Assembly: GCA_017465575.1 (NCBI GenBank)
Contig: JAFTVX010000025.1
Span: 1 to 49,375, forward strand
Origin: Alistipes sp.
GTDB taxonomy: Bacteria > Bacteroidota > Bacteroidia > Bacteroidales > Rikenellaceae
Direction: 5' to 3'
DNA: 49,375 nt
Shown here: positions 1 through 6,035 of the stretch, piece after piece
Numbering within the stretch: position 1 is the stretch's first letter
How the letters are laid out: every line of letters begins with the position of its first letter
The notes under the pieces: model-generated
Database searches by the model: none
What the model saw: the letters and a program-made list of their open reading frames with translations, nothing else
Told to the model about the DNA's origin: nothing
Made by a program: the position numbers and the translations under genes

Positions 1-359
1 GAGTCTCGTGCTTCTTCTGATAGCAGATGTGTTTGATATGTAAAAGGTACAAATTTAAAAGCAAATCACAACCTCCTCGCTTGCCACCTTTGCAGCGTTC
101 GAGATGTGTTTGATATGTCAAAGGTACAAATTTAAAAGCAAATCACAACGGTGGTTAGAGTTACGCTGTTGTCCTCGACGATGTGTTTGATATGTCAAAG
201 GTACAAATTTAAAAGCAAATCACAACGGAGTACACCATCGAAGGCATAGAGGGCAGATGTGTTTGATATGTCAAAGGTACAAATTTAAAAGCAAATCACA
301 ACGAACTCCACCAAGCCATCGGCTGGGTTAAGATGTGTTTGATATGTCAAAGGTACAAA
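1..359 (-). CRISPR. CRISPR array edge, 47-bp repeats (consistent with subtype II-C)
   Basis: Four full 47-bp repeats lie at 26-72, 103-149, 180-226 and 256-302, and a truncated one at 332-359. They are separated by spacers of 30, 30, 29 and 29 nt, and the array continues off the left edge. Read on the minus strand the repeat starts GTTGTGATTTGC and ends AAACACATC. A 47-bp repeat beginning this way with about 30-nt spacers is the form I associate with Bacteroidota subtype II-C (Cas9) arrays. Minus is taken as the crRNA strand because the GTTGTG end would follow each spacer and pair with tracrRNA. No cas gene or tracrRNA is visible, so the subtype is inferred from the repeat alone. The repeat at 26-72 carries one substitution. 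The right-end copy lacks the 5' half of the repeat. Confidence 0.93.
103..149 (-). promoter_or_regulatory. Promoter embedded in each CRISPR repeat
   Basis: On the minus strand each full repeat reads GTTG at repeat positions 1-4, then 19 nt, then TACCTTTG at positions 24-31. This fits the Bacteroidota housekeeping promoter (TTTG or TTG near -33, TAnnTTTG near -7). The predicted transcript would start around repeat positions 35-38 and run into the next spacer. The same arrangement occurs at 180-226 and 256-302; this entry marks a representative copy. Repeat-internal promoters are known from other type II-C arrays such as Neisseria meningitidis. Their use here is inferred from sequence only. Confidence 0.6.
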
Positions 360-395
360 AAACAGATTGGAGCAACTCTTTGTCGCTCCAATCTG
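355..395 (-). terminator. Intrinsic terminator of the DUF2795 gene
   Basis: A perfect 11-bp stem (363-373 with 385-395, arm CAGATTGGAGC) has an 11-nt loop. On the minus strand it is followed by a run of T (357-362). It lies 36 bp after the stop of the leftward DUF2795 gene. The T-run merges directly into the truncated CRISPR repeat, so the terminator and the end of the array are fused. Confidence 0.85.
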
Positions 396-430
396 CCTTA
401 TCTGCCGATAAAAATCAGCCAATAAATCTT

Positions 431-652
431 TTAATACTCCTCCTCGTCAAAGAAGAAATCATCCTTTGAGGGGTAGTCGGGCCAGATGTCTTCGATTGAC
501 TCGTAGATGTCGCCCTCGTCCTCGATCTCCTGAAGGTTCTCCAATACCTCGAGTGGTGCGCCCGAGCGTACTGCATAGTCGATAAGCTCCTCCTTGGTTG
601 CGGGCCAGGGAGCATCCTCCAACTTTGAAGCAAGTTCCAATGTCCAATACAT
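431..652 (-). CDS. DUF2795 domain-containing small protein
   Basis: A 73-aa acidic protein. The central segment PWPATKEELIDYAVRSGAP followed by LEVLENL matches the DUF2795 pattern (Pro-Ala-x-Lys-x-Glu-Leu, then a Gly-Ala-Pro turn and a short helix). The C-terminus is strongly acidic (DDFFFDEEEY). DUF2795 proteins are small soluble proteins of unknown function, found widely in bacteria. The ATG at 652 is preceded by an A/T-rich leader and a good promoter, so the start is well supported. It is monocistronic, with its own terminator downstream. Neighbouring the CRISPR array appears incidental; nothing in the protein suggests a Cas role. Confidence 0.8.
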   Translation of the reverse strand: MYWTLELASKLEDAPWPATKEELIDYAVRSGAPLEVLENLQEIEDEGDIYESIEDIWPDYPSKDDFFFDEEEY

Positions 653-727
653 AGTTGCTACTTTTTAAATATAATTATTTTCGTTAGTTGCGTGACTAAA
701 TAATGCTATGTTGCGCTAATTAGCGTG

Positions 728-756
728 CAAATATATAAAATATTTTATACAAACAA
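728..756 (-). promoter_or_regulatory. Promoter of the DUF2795 gene
   Basis: On the minus strand TATATTTG (735 to 728) matches the TAnnTTTG -7 element. A TTG (756 to 754) lies 18 bp upstream as a -33 element. The predicted start is near 723, giving a leader of about 70 nt. Confidence 0.55.
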
Positions 757-807
757 TAGTATTAGTGCAAAAACTTTGAACATCAGACCTTTTGCCGTTG
801 TTTTGCA

Positions 808-1359
808 TTACGGAATCCAGAGCCTCTCTTCGACCTTCAAACGCTCTGTAAGCACTCTGGCGAGGGTATAGAGGTAGTCCGAAAGGCGGTTGAGATATTT
901 TGTTGCCGAGCTATCAACCTCTGCATCTTCGCCCGCTGCAAGAGCTGCTCGCTCGGCACGACGGCACACCGTACGGCATACATGTGCCAACGAGAGCATA
1001 GTGTGGCCACCGGGGATTGTGAACTTGGTGATTGGCTGCAACTCGTTCTGCCACTCGTCAATCTGCTTTTCGAGTGCTGCGATATGCTCCTCGGCGATAG
1101 GGGCAACCTTGCCCTCGCCACCACGACCTACGGCAAGCAGGGCTGCTACGGTCATCAGTCGGCACTCCACCTCGCGCAAGCCCTCGATAAGGTTATCGGT
1201 GCGCTCGTCGTCCGAGAGCTTGTCGGCAAGCAGAGCGATAAATGCCGTAAGTTCATCCACAGTGCCGTATGCCTCGACGCGGGCATCGTACTTCTTGACA
1301 CGCTCACCGCCAATTAGCGATGTGGTGCCGTTATCACCAGTCTTTGTGTATATCTTCAT
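808..1359 (-). CDS. PduO-type ATP:cob(I)alamin adenosyltransferase
   Basis: A 183-aa cytoplasmic enzyme that transfers the adenosyl group of ATP to cob(I)alamin, making adenosylcobalamin, the cofactor of mutases such as methylmalonyl-CoA mutase. The N-terminal KIYTKTGDNGTTSL is the family's ATP-binding signature. The C-terminal SATKYLNRLSDYLYTLAR corresponds to the conserved RYLNRLSD helix. The length is typical for the family. The longer open frame upstream (to 1647) is out-of-frame read-through of the neighbouring gene; the ATG at 1359 begins exactly at the conserved N-terminus. It is the last gene of a leftward operon after the flavoprotein and the methyltransferase-like gene. Confidence 0.93.
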   Translation of the reverse strand: MKIYTKTGDNGTTSLIGGERVKKYDARVEAYGTVDELTAFIALLADKLSDDERTDNLIEGLREVECRLMTVAALLAVGRGGEGKVAPIAEEHIAALEKQIDEWQNELQPITKFTIPGGHTMLSLAHVCRTVCRRAERAALAAGEDAEVDSSATKYLNRLSDYLYTLARVLTERLKVEERLWIP

Positions 1360-1376
1360 ATTGCGAAAATTTATCG

Positions 1377-1889
1377 TTATAGGGTAAATCGTTGCTTGGG
1401 TAGGTGGTTGTTGAAAATCAGCAGATAGGCACGATTGTCCACCGTTGTCGATGGGTGGTTGTCTATCAACTCTCGGCATACACCCCAACGCTCTGCGGTG
1501 TGGTAGGGGCTCATAATGGCGAGTGTTGCACCAGCCTCTCTTGCTCTCTCGGCATAGCGTGCCAACTCCTCGGCAGGGGTTGCGAGGGTGGCGATAATCA
1601 ACGCCGTAGGCTCTATGCGGTCGATAGCGAAGGTGGGGTAGTTGCAATGCGTTGCGAGGTTTTGAAGCTCGATAGCACGGCGGCGGGGTATCTCTCGCTC
1701 CATCAGCGCATCGTAGATATCGTGCTTGTCGCCAATCAGCGTGCGGCGCATAAATACTTGGCGCACAATGTTATAGATATAGGGCGAGTGAACACCATGG
1801 CCACGGAAGTAGCGGGCACGCCTAAGATGCCTACCGAGGTGCTTTAAGCCGTAAAGCCTCTGTTTTAGTGTTCTGCCCGAGCGTTTCAT
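1377..1889 (-). CDS. Small methyltransferase-like protein (hypothetical)
   Basis: A 170-aa basic protein. Near the N-terminus the motif RGHGVHSPYIYNIVRQ resembles the HGxHSPFVF signature of a Bacteroidota family annotated as class I SAM-dependent methyltransferases. Those proteins are usually longer (about 240 aa) with a glycine-rich SAM-binding loop. Here the middle is short and no clear GxGxG loop is visible, so catalytic activity is doubtful; it may be a reduced relative. A later segment (ALIIATLATPAEELARYAERAREAGATLAIMSPYH) looks like an alternating beta/alpha stretch of a Rossmann-type fold. It lies between the flavoprotein (3 bp gap) and the adenosyltransferase (17 bp gap), in one leftward operon. 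Confidence 0.55.
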   Translation of the reverse strand: MKRSGRTLKQRLYGLKHLGRHLRRARYFRGHGVHSPYIYNIVRQVFMRRTLIGDKHDIYDALMEREIPRRRAIELQNLATHCNYPTFAIDRIEPTALIIATLATPAEELARYAERAREAGATLAIMSPYHTAERWGVCRELIDNHPSTTVDNRAYLLIFNNHLPKQRFTL

Positions 1890-1892
1890 AGT

Positions 1893-3140
1893 CTACTTTT
1901 TTAGCTGTCCTGCAAGACGGCCTGTCGAGAATGCAATCTGCATATTGTAGCCGCCAGTGTTGGCATCGATATCGAGTACCTCGCCTGCAAAATACAAGCC
2001 CTTAACCTTCTCCGACTGCATAGTGTAGCGGTTTACCTCCGAGCAGTCTACACCACCAGCCGTAACGATGGCATACTGGAAGGGGGCGTAGTCCGAGATT
2101 GGGAATACCATACCCTTCAAAATCTTTACAAGGCGTAGCTTCTCTTGCTCGGTGAGCTTGCCAACATAGGTCTTCGAGTGGAAGTCCACCTCCTTTGCCA
2201 AGGGCACCACCATCTGCTTGGGAACAAGTTTGCGCAGCAACTCCGAGAAGAACTCCGATGATTGCATCTCGGCTATCTCGCGGTCGATACGGGCAAGCAA
2301 GGTCTCCTCGTCGAGTGCGGGTTTGAGGTCTACGACAATCTTCACGCGCTTCTCATCGATGATAGCATCCACAGCATCACGGCTCATGCGCAGAGCCACA
2401 GCACCCTCGATGCCTCGCTCCGAGAAACCGAGCTCGCCAAACTCCTCCTGCTTTAGCTCGTTGTCGATATAGAGTTTCGCGCCTACATTCTTGAGCAGTA
2501 GGCCGTTGAGATACTCCTTCTGTGGGTGCGATGTAACCAACGGAGTAAGCGATGGGCGCACTGGCTCGATGTTGTGGCCAGCGGATGCTGCAAAGTCGTA
2601 GCCATCGCCCGTAGAGCCAGTCGAAGGGTAGCTAACGCCACCCGTAGCGACGATAACATTCTCTGCCTCCTCGCGTCGCTCAAAGCCTCGAGCATTGCGG
2701 TAGCGGATACCCGTAACCTGACCGTTAAAAGTCTCGATGGCAGTAACTTGGGTTTTGTAGACAATCTTCACGCCCTTATCCTCGCAGAAGTCGACCAAGG
2801 CATTGGCGATATCCCACGCCTTGCCGCTCTTGGGGAATACACGCTCGCCACGCTCGGTCTCGAGCTTTACGCCAATACGCTCGAAAAAGCGGATTGTAGC
2901 GCGGTTGTTGAACTCGGCAAAGGCTACCGAGAAGAACTCCTGGTTGGTGCGCACCTTCTCCAAAAACTCCTCCGCTGGGCGAGCATTCGTAAGGTTGCAA
3001 CGACCCTTACCCGTGATGCGAATCTTGCGACCCGCCTTCTCCATCTTCTCGACAAGAAGTACCGAGCGACCGCTCATCGCTGCTGTGCCTGCTGCCATCA
3101 AACCTGCGGCTCCTGCGCCGATAACAATTACATCGTACAT
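1893..3140 (-). CDS. NAD(P)/FAD-dependent oxidoreductase, BaiN/HI0933 family
   Basis: A 415-aa flavoprotein. The dinucleotide-binding motif GAGAAG is at residues 8-13 and the family signature ITGKGRCNLTN at about 42-52. A second nucleotide-binding stretch (VIVATGGVSYPSTGSTGDGY) is mid-protein, and the C-terminus carries AGGVDCSEVN and a final GEVLDIDANTGGYN motif. HI0933/YhiN-family proteins bind FAD. One member, BaiN, acts in bile-acid 7-dehydroxylation in Clostridium, but that role cannot be transferred here. Length is normal for the family. It is the first gene of the operon, with a good promoter just upstream (3177-3207). The ATG at 3140 precedes the Rossmann motif directly. Confidence 0.9.
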   Translation of the reverse strand: MYDVIVIGAGAAGLMAAGTAAMSGRSVLLVEKMEKAGRKIRITGKGRCNLTNARPAEEFLEKVRTNQEFFSVAFAEFNNRATIRFFERIGVKLETERGERVFPKSGKAWDIANALVDFCEDKGVKIVYKTQVTAIETFNGQVTGIRYRNARGFERREEAENVIVATGGVSYPSTGSTGDGYDFAASAGHNIEPVRPSLTPLVTSHPQKEYLNGLLLKNVGAKLYIDNELKQEEFGELGFSERGIEGAVALRMSRDAVDAIIDEKRVKIVVDLKPALDEETLLARIDREIAEMQSSEFFSELLRKLVPKQMVVPLAKEVDFHSKTYVGKLTEQEKLRLVKILKGMVFPISDYAPFQYAIVTAGGVDCSEVNRYTMQSEKVKGLYFAGEVLDIDANTGGYNMQIAFSTGRLAGQLKK

Positions 3141-3176
3141 ATATAATTTCAGTTTTGTCTAAACAAAATTAATTCA

Positions 3177-3207
3177 CAAATATACGCAAAAATGCCGAAA
3201 CAATCAA
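3177..3207 (-). promoter_or_regulatory. Promoter of the flavoprotein operon
   Basis: On the minus strand TATATTTG (3184 to 3177) is an exact TAnnTTTG -7 element. TTG (3207 to 3205) lies 20 bp upstream. The predicted start is about 30 nt before the ATG at 3140. Confidence 0.6.
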
Positions 3208-3222
3208 CTGCTTAGCCATTTT

Positions 3223-3335
3223 TTTAGTTGTTAGTTATTAGTTGTTAGTTTTAATACCATTAAGACCATAGGACTCTAAGACCGTAAGAACTTAGAAGTT
3301 CTATTCCTTTCGTCTTACTTGTCCTCTCGTCGTAA
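3223..3335. repeat. Dispersed intergenic repeat, copy 1 (TTAG and AAGACC modules)
   Basis: A low-complexity module of TTAGTTGTTAGTTATTAG type (3224-3252) is followed by AAGACCATAGGACTCTAAGACC and then CTATTCCTTTCGTCTTACTTGTCC. The same module order recurs at 20876-21013 and 25141-25232. The right part of this copy runs into the 3' end of the truncated gene at 3315-3764 and supplies its last codons and stop. It is probably a non-autonomous repeat; no coding capacity is visible. Confidence 0.7.
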
Positions 3336-3764
3336 AAACCCTTTACTCTTTGCATACTGCGTACGGTCGACACCAAACTTATCGACTAACCACCGCGCAT
3401 GGTTGCTCAGCGTTCGGCACTCGCAACACTTATTATACACCCACTCGGGAATATAGCCAACTGGGGGAGGAGGGGGAGGAGTTCGGTGTTCAGTGTTCGT
3501 TCGTTCGTTTTCCCTATGAAAAAGAACGAACGAACACTTATCTTCCTTTAACCAAGGGTTATCCTCAAAGTATTGCTTGGGTGTGTAGTGATAACCACAT
3601 TTATCAAGGCGGTTACATTTACCTGCCTTATCATTGATATATACATTATTATTATATGTATCAATATATTTGGTAAATGATTGTTTACGACCACACTGAG
3701 GGCAATTATATCTTGTTGCTCTGCCTCGGTATTTCTCTAATTGATATCTGTAATTATTATTCAT
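3315..3764 (-). pseudogene. Truncated DUF6371-type zinc-ribbon, primase-like protein of mobile elements
   Basis: A 149-aa reading frame. The N-terminal part (RYQLEKYRGRATRYNCPQC, then CNRLDKCGYHYTPKQYF) holds a Cys-x2-Cys and Cys-x4-Cys zinc ribbon and the GYHYTP motif that I associate with DUF6371 proteins of Bacteroidota mobile elements. These resemble phage or plasmid primases and are normally 300 aa or more, with a Toprim-like C-terminal half. Here the frame ends soon after SNHARWLVDKFG, at the point where a dispersed repeat begins, so the catalytic half is absent. A poly-proline stretch and the residues ENERTNTEH are encoded by the (GTTC)n hairpin at 3484-3540. It is AT-rich and codon use is unlike its neighbours. 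Family assignment is from memory and moderately sure. Confidence 0.5.
3484..3540. repeat. (GTTC)n hairpin, inverted copy A, inside the truncated gene
   Basis: GTTCGTTCGTTC and GAACGAACGAAC arms flank a loop of GTTTTCCCTATGAAAAA. A nearly identical sequence lies in inverse orientation at 4003-4058. It falls inside the reading frame 3315-3764 and is translated there. Confidence 0.75.
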
Positions 3765-3786
3765 ACTGAGATTATTATTATCAGTG

Positions 3787-3853
3787 AGTTAAAATGGGTT
3801 AAAATGTTTCTTCAGCGGAAGTTTTATAGAAACTAATAACTAACAACTAACAA
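3787..3853. repeat. Dispersed intergenic repeat, copy 2 (GAGTTAAAATG and GGAAGTTTT modules)
   Basis: GAGTTAAAATGGGTTAAAATG is followed by TTCTTCAGCGGAAGTTTTAT and then CTAATAACTAACAACT. The same order is seen, allowing for orientation, at 21025-21088 and 29728-29816. It lies between the truncated gene (start 3764) and the HTH gene (end 4056). An inverted copy of the GAGTTAAAATG module (AACTCATTTTAACCCATAG) follows at about 3945-3982, so 3890-3982 could fold as a long imperfect hairpin. Confidence 0.65.
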
Positions 3854-4002
3854 CTCTCATTTCTAATGAGTTAATATGTGTTACAATAGGTTAATATGAT
3901 TTTATATTGGTATATGTTTTATATAATTCTTTTATAAAACATTTTAACTCATTTTAACCCATAGTAACCCATTTTAACCCATTATCACTATCTGTTTGTT
4001 TT

Positions 4003-4058
4003 GTTCGTTCGTTCTTTTTTATAGGGAAAACGAACGAACGAACGAACACCGAACACTA
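4003..4058. repeat. (GTTC)n hairpin, inverted copy B
   Basis: GTTCGTTCGTTC, a TTTTTTATAGGGAAAAC loop, then GAACGAACGAACGAACACC. It is the inverse of the copy at 3484-3540, including the CCCTAT loop and the adjoining GGTGTTC. It directly abuts the stop codon of the HTH gene and could act as a weak stem-loop after that gene, though no T-run follows. Confidence 0.75.
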
Positions 4059-4229
4059 CTCTTTGTTTAAGAGAGTGTGAACTGATGAAATACTCTTATA
4101 CCCCAGTTCCTCGGCAATCTGTCGATAACTCTTTCCCTCCTCGCGCATTGCTCGGGCAAGTTCGGCCTTCTCGTCACGCTCCTCGTTACGCTCGCGAAGG
4201 AGGTTGAAGGGCACTCGTTCGCTACCCAT
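4056..4229 (-). CDS. Small helix-turn-helix protein
   Basis: A 57-aa frame. It begins MGSERVPFNLLRERNEERDE and continues into ARAMREEGKSYRQIAEELGY, then SISSVHTLLNKE. The segment from REEGKSYRQIAEELGYKSISSVHTLL is a clear helix-turn-helix of the kind found in resolvase C-termini and sigma-4-like domains: R/K-x-G-x-S-x-x-x-IA, a turn, then a recognition helix. An acidic/basic helix precedes it. Such tiny HTH proteins are common in Bacteroidota mobile elements; this one sits just upstream of a truncated mobile-element gene. Its start codon lies only 23 bp from the first unit of the palindrome array at 4253-5437, which makes binding to these palindromes an attractive but untested idea. Confidence 0.7.
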   Translation of the reverse strand: MGSERVPFNLLRERNEERDEKAELARAMREEGKSYRQIAEELGYKSISSVHTLLNKE

Positions 4230-4252
4230 TTGTATATGTGTGGACAGCCATT

Positions 4253-5437
4253 GGGTGTTAAAAATAGTACCTAATTATAGATAGTCTAACCTCACCATGG
4301 GTGTTAAAATCGCACCCACATCATAGTTGTGCTAACCTCGCCATGGGTGTTAAAAATCGCACCCACATCATAGTTGTGCTAACCTCGCCATGGGTGTTAA
4401 AAATGACACCCGCAACAAAGTGGACAGCTTGTTATGTGGGTACTAAAATGATACCCATATCACAGAAATACTGGTTCGCTGTGGGTGCTAAAAATGACAC
4501 CAAAACAAAATGGCACACTTGTTATGTGGGTACTAAAAATGATACCCGCAAGGTGTTAAAAATGCACCTTATTCTGTCTATAAATGATGTGGGTGTTAAA
4601 AGTCGCACCCCGCAAGGTACTAAAAATCGCACCTTATTAAGTCGCCCACAAATGATGTGGGTGTTAAAAATGACGCCCATATCATAGTTGTGTTAACCTC
4701 GCTGTGGGTGTTAAAAATGACACCCGCAAGGTGCTAAAATTAACACCCTATTATGCACCGACAAATGATGTGGGTACCAAAAATGACACCCCCAACAAAG
4801 TGGGCAGCTTGTTATGTGGGTATTTAAAATGACACCCGCAAGGTACTAAAAATCGCACCTTTGCATTCCATAAAAAAGCAATGATGCGGGTGTTAAAAAT
4901 GATACCCACAAGGTACTAAAAATCGCACCTTTACATTCCCAAAAAAGCAATGATTCGGGTATCTTAATAGTTACCCGTGCGGGTGTTAAAAATCGCTCCT
5001 CTTCATTTCAAAAAAAAGTAATGATGTGGGTATCTAAATAGTTACCCGTGCGGTTTTGGATTGAGTCCGTGTTTAGTGTGTGCGGGTATCTAAAAAGATA
5101 CCCATGCGGGTGTTAAAAATGACACCCACAAGGTACTAAATCGCACCTTTGCATCTCAATTAAAGCAATGATTCGGGTATCTAAAAAGATACCCGTGCGA
5201 TTGTGGATTAAGTCCGTGTTTAGTGTGTATGGGTATCTAAAAAGATACCCATGTGGGTGTTAAAAATGACGCCCACATCCGCAGATATACTGGCTCGTTG
5301 TGGGTACTAAAAATGATACCCTAAAATTATATGGCACACTTGTTGTGCGGGTGTTAAAAATGATACCCACAAAGTACTAAAAATCTCACCTTTGCATTCC
5401 CCAAAAAGCAATGATGCGGGTATCTATTTAGGTACCC
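4253..5437. repeat. Array of about 31 short palindromes (GGGTGTTAAAAAT-ACACCC type)
   Basis: This 1.2-kb gene-free stretch is filled by about 20-bp palindromic units, typically GGGTGTTAAAAATGACACCC. Starts of units I counted include 4253, 4299, 4345, 4392, 4438, 4483, 4528, 4591, 4659, 4706, 4772, 4818, 4888, 4956, 5028, 5084, 5108, 5174, 5231, 5255, 5302, 5349 and 5418. A second class, AAGGTACTAAAAATCGCACC followed by TT, lies at 4550, 4614, 4730, 4840, 4910, 5130 and 5372. Arms change together (GGGTGT/ACACCC, GGGTAT/ATACCC, AAGGTG/CACCTT), with G-T wobbles in some units, while the AAAA-rich centre stays constant. Sequences between units also recur (for example CATAGTTGTGCTAACCTCG and AGCTTGTTATGTG), so they are not CRISPR spacers. 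It lies between the 3' end of rdgB and the 5' end of the HTH gene. No coding function is likely. Confidence 0.85.
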
Positions 5438-5462
5438 GCATCATCTATTATGTTTTTTAGTT

Positions 5463-6035
5463 TTAACTTCTTAGCACCTTGACCAAGGCGGCAACGGCAC
5501 GACCACGATGCGATATAGCATTCTTCTCGTCTGCCGACATCTCGGCGAAGCAACGGTCGTAGCCCTCGGGAACGAATAAGGGGTCATAACCGAAGCCCTC
5601 GCTTCCCGACTCCGAGAGTGCGATATGTCCATTTACGATGCCCTCGACTTGAACCTCCTCGCCACCGCGTATTAGCGAGATAACGGTGCGGAAGCGAGCA
5701 CGGCGGTTCTCCTTGCCCTCCAGCTCTCGAAGTAGTTTGCGGTTGTTGGCTGCAAAGTCGTGGCCGTCGGTTGCGTAGCGTGCAGAGCGAACACCGGGTG
5801 CGCCATTTAGCGCCTCGACCTCCAAGCCAGTGTCGTCGGCAAAGCAGTCGAGACCAGTGCGGTCGTAGACATAACGGGCCTTGATTGTGGCATTCTCATC
5901 GAGCGTTGAGCCAGTCTCGGGGATATCCTCCGTAATGCCTACCTCTTTGAGTGTAACTAACTCAAAATCATCGCCCAAGACAGCCTTTACCTCCGAAAGT
6001 TTGTGGGCATTATTTGTTGCAAATACTATCTTCAT
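5463..6035 (-). CDS. rdgB: XTP/dITP diphosphatase (RdgB/HAM1 family)
   Basis: A 190-aa enzyme that hydrolyses non-canonical purine nucleoside triphosphates (ITP, dITP, XTP) to monophosphates, keeping them out of DNA and RNA. The N-terminal [13 protein letters not shown] is the substrate-binding signature. [24 protein letters not shown] holds the catalytic acidic residues. [11 protein letters not shown] and the final [11 protein letters not shown] are also diagnostic. Length is as expected. The ATG at 6035 overlaps the stop of the lipoprotein gene (ATGA), so translational coupling is likely. It is the last gene of a three-gene leftward operon and reads toward the palindrome array; no clear terminator separates them. 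Confidence 0.95.
   Translation of the reverse strand: MKIVFATNNAHKLSEVKAVLGDDFELVTLKEVGITEDIPETGSTLDENATIKARYVYDRTGLDCFADDTGLEVEALNGAPGVRSARYATDGHDFAANNRKLLRELEGKENRRARFRTVISLIRGGEEVQVEGIVNGHIALSESGSEGFGYDPLFVPEGYDRCFAEMSADEKNAISHRGRAVAALVKVLRS

Noticed and set aside
2526-3146. 206-aa plus-strand frame opposite the flavoprotein
   Set aside because: The flavoprotein on the other strand has clear motifs throughout; this frame has none.
4301-4687. 128-aa plus-strand frame across the palindrome array
   Set aside because: Its repetitive peptide is only a translation of the palindromic units; no start signal, no domain, and the frame breaks as units vary.
4253-5437. The palindrome array as a second CRISPR array
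   Set aside because: Units are palindromic and degenerate, the intervening sequences are repeated rather than unique, and spacing alternates between two periods.
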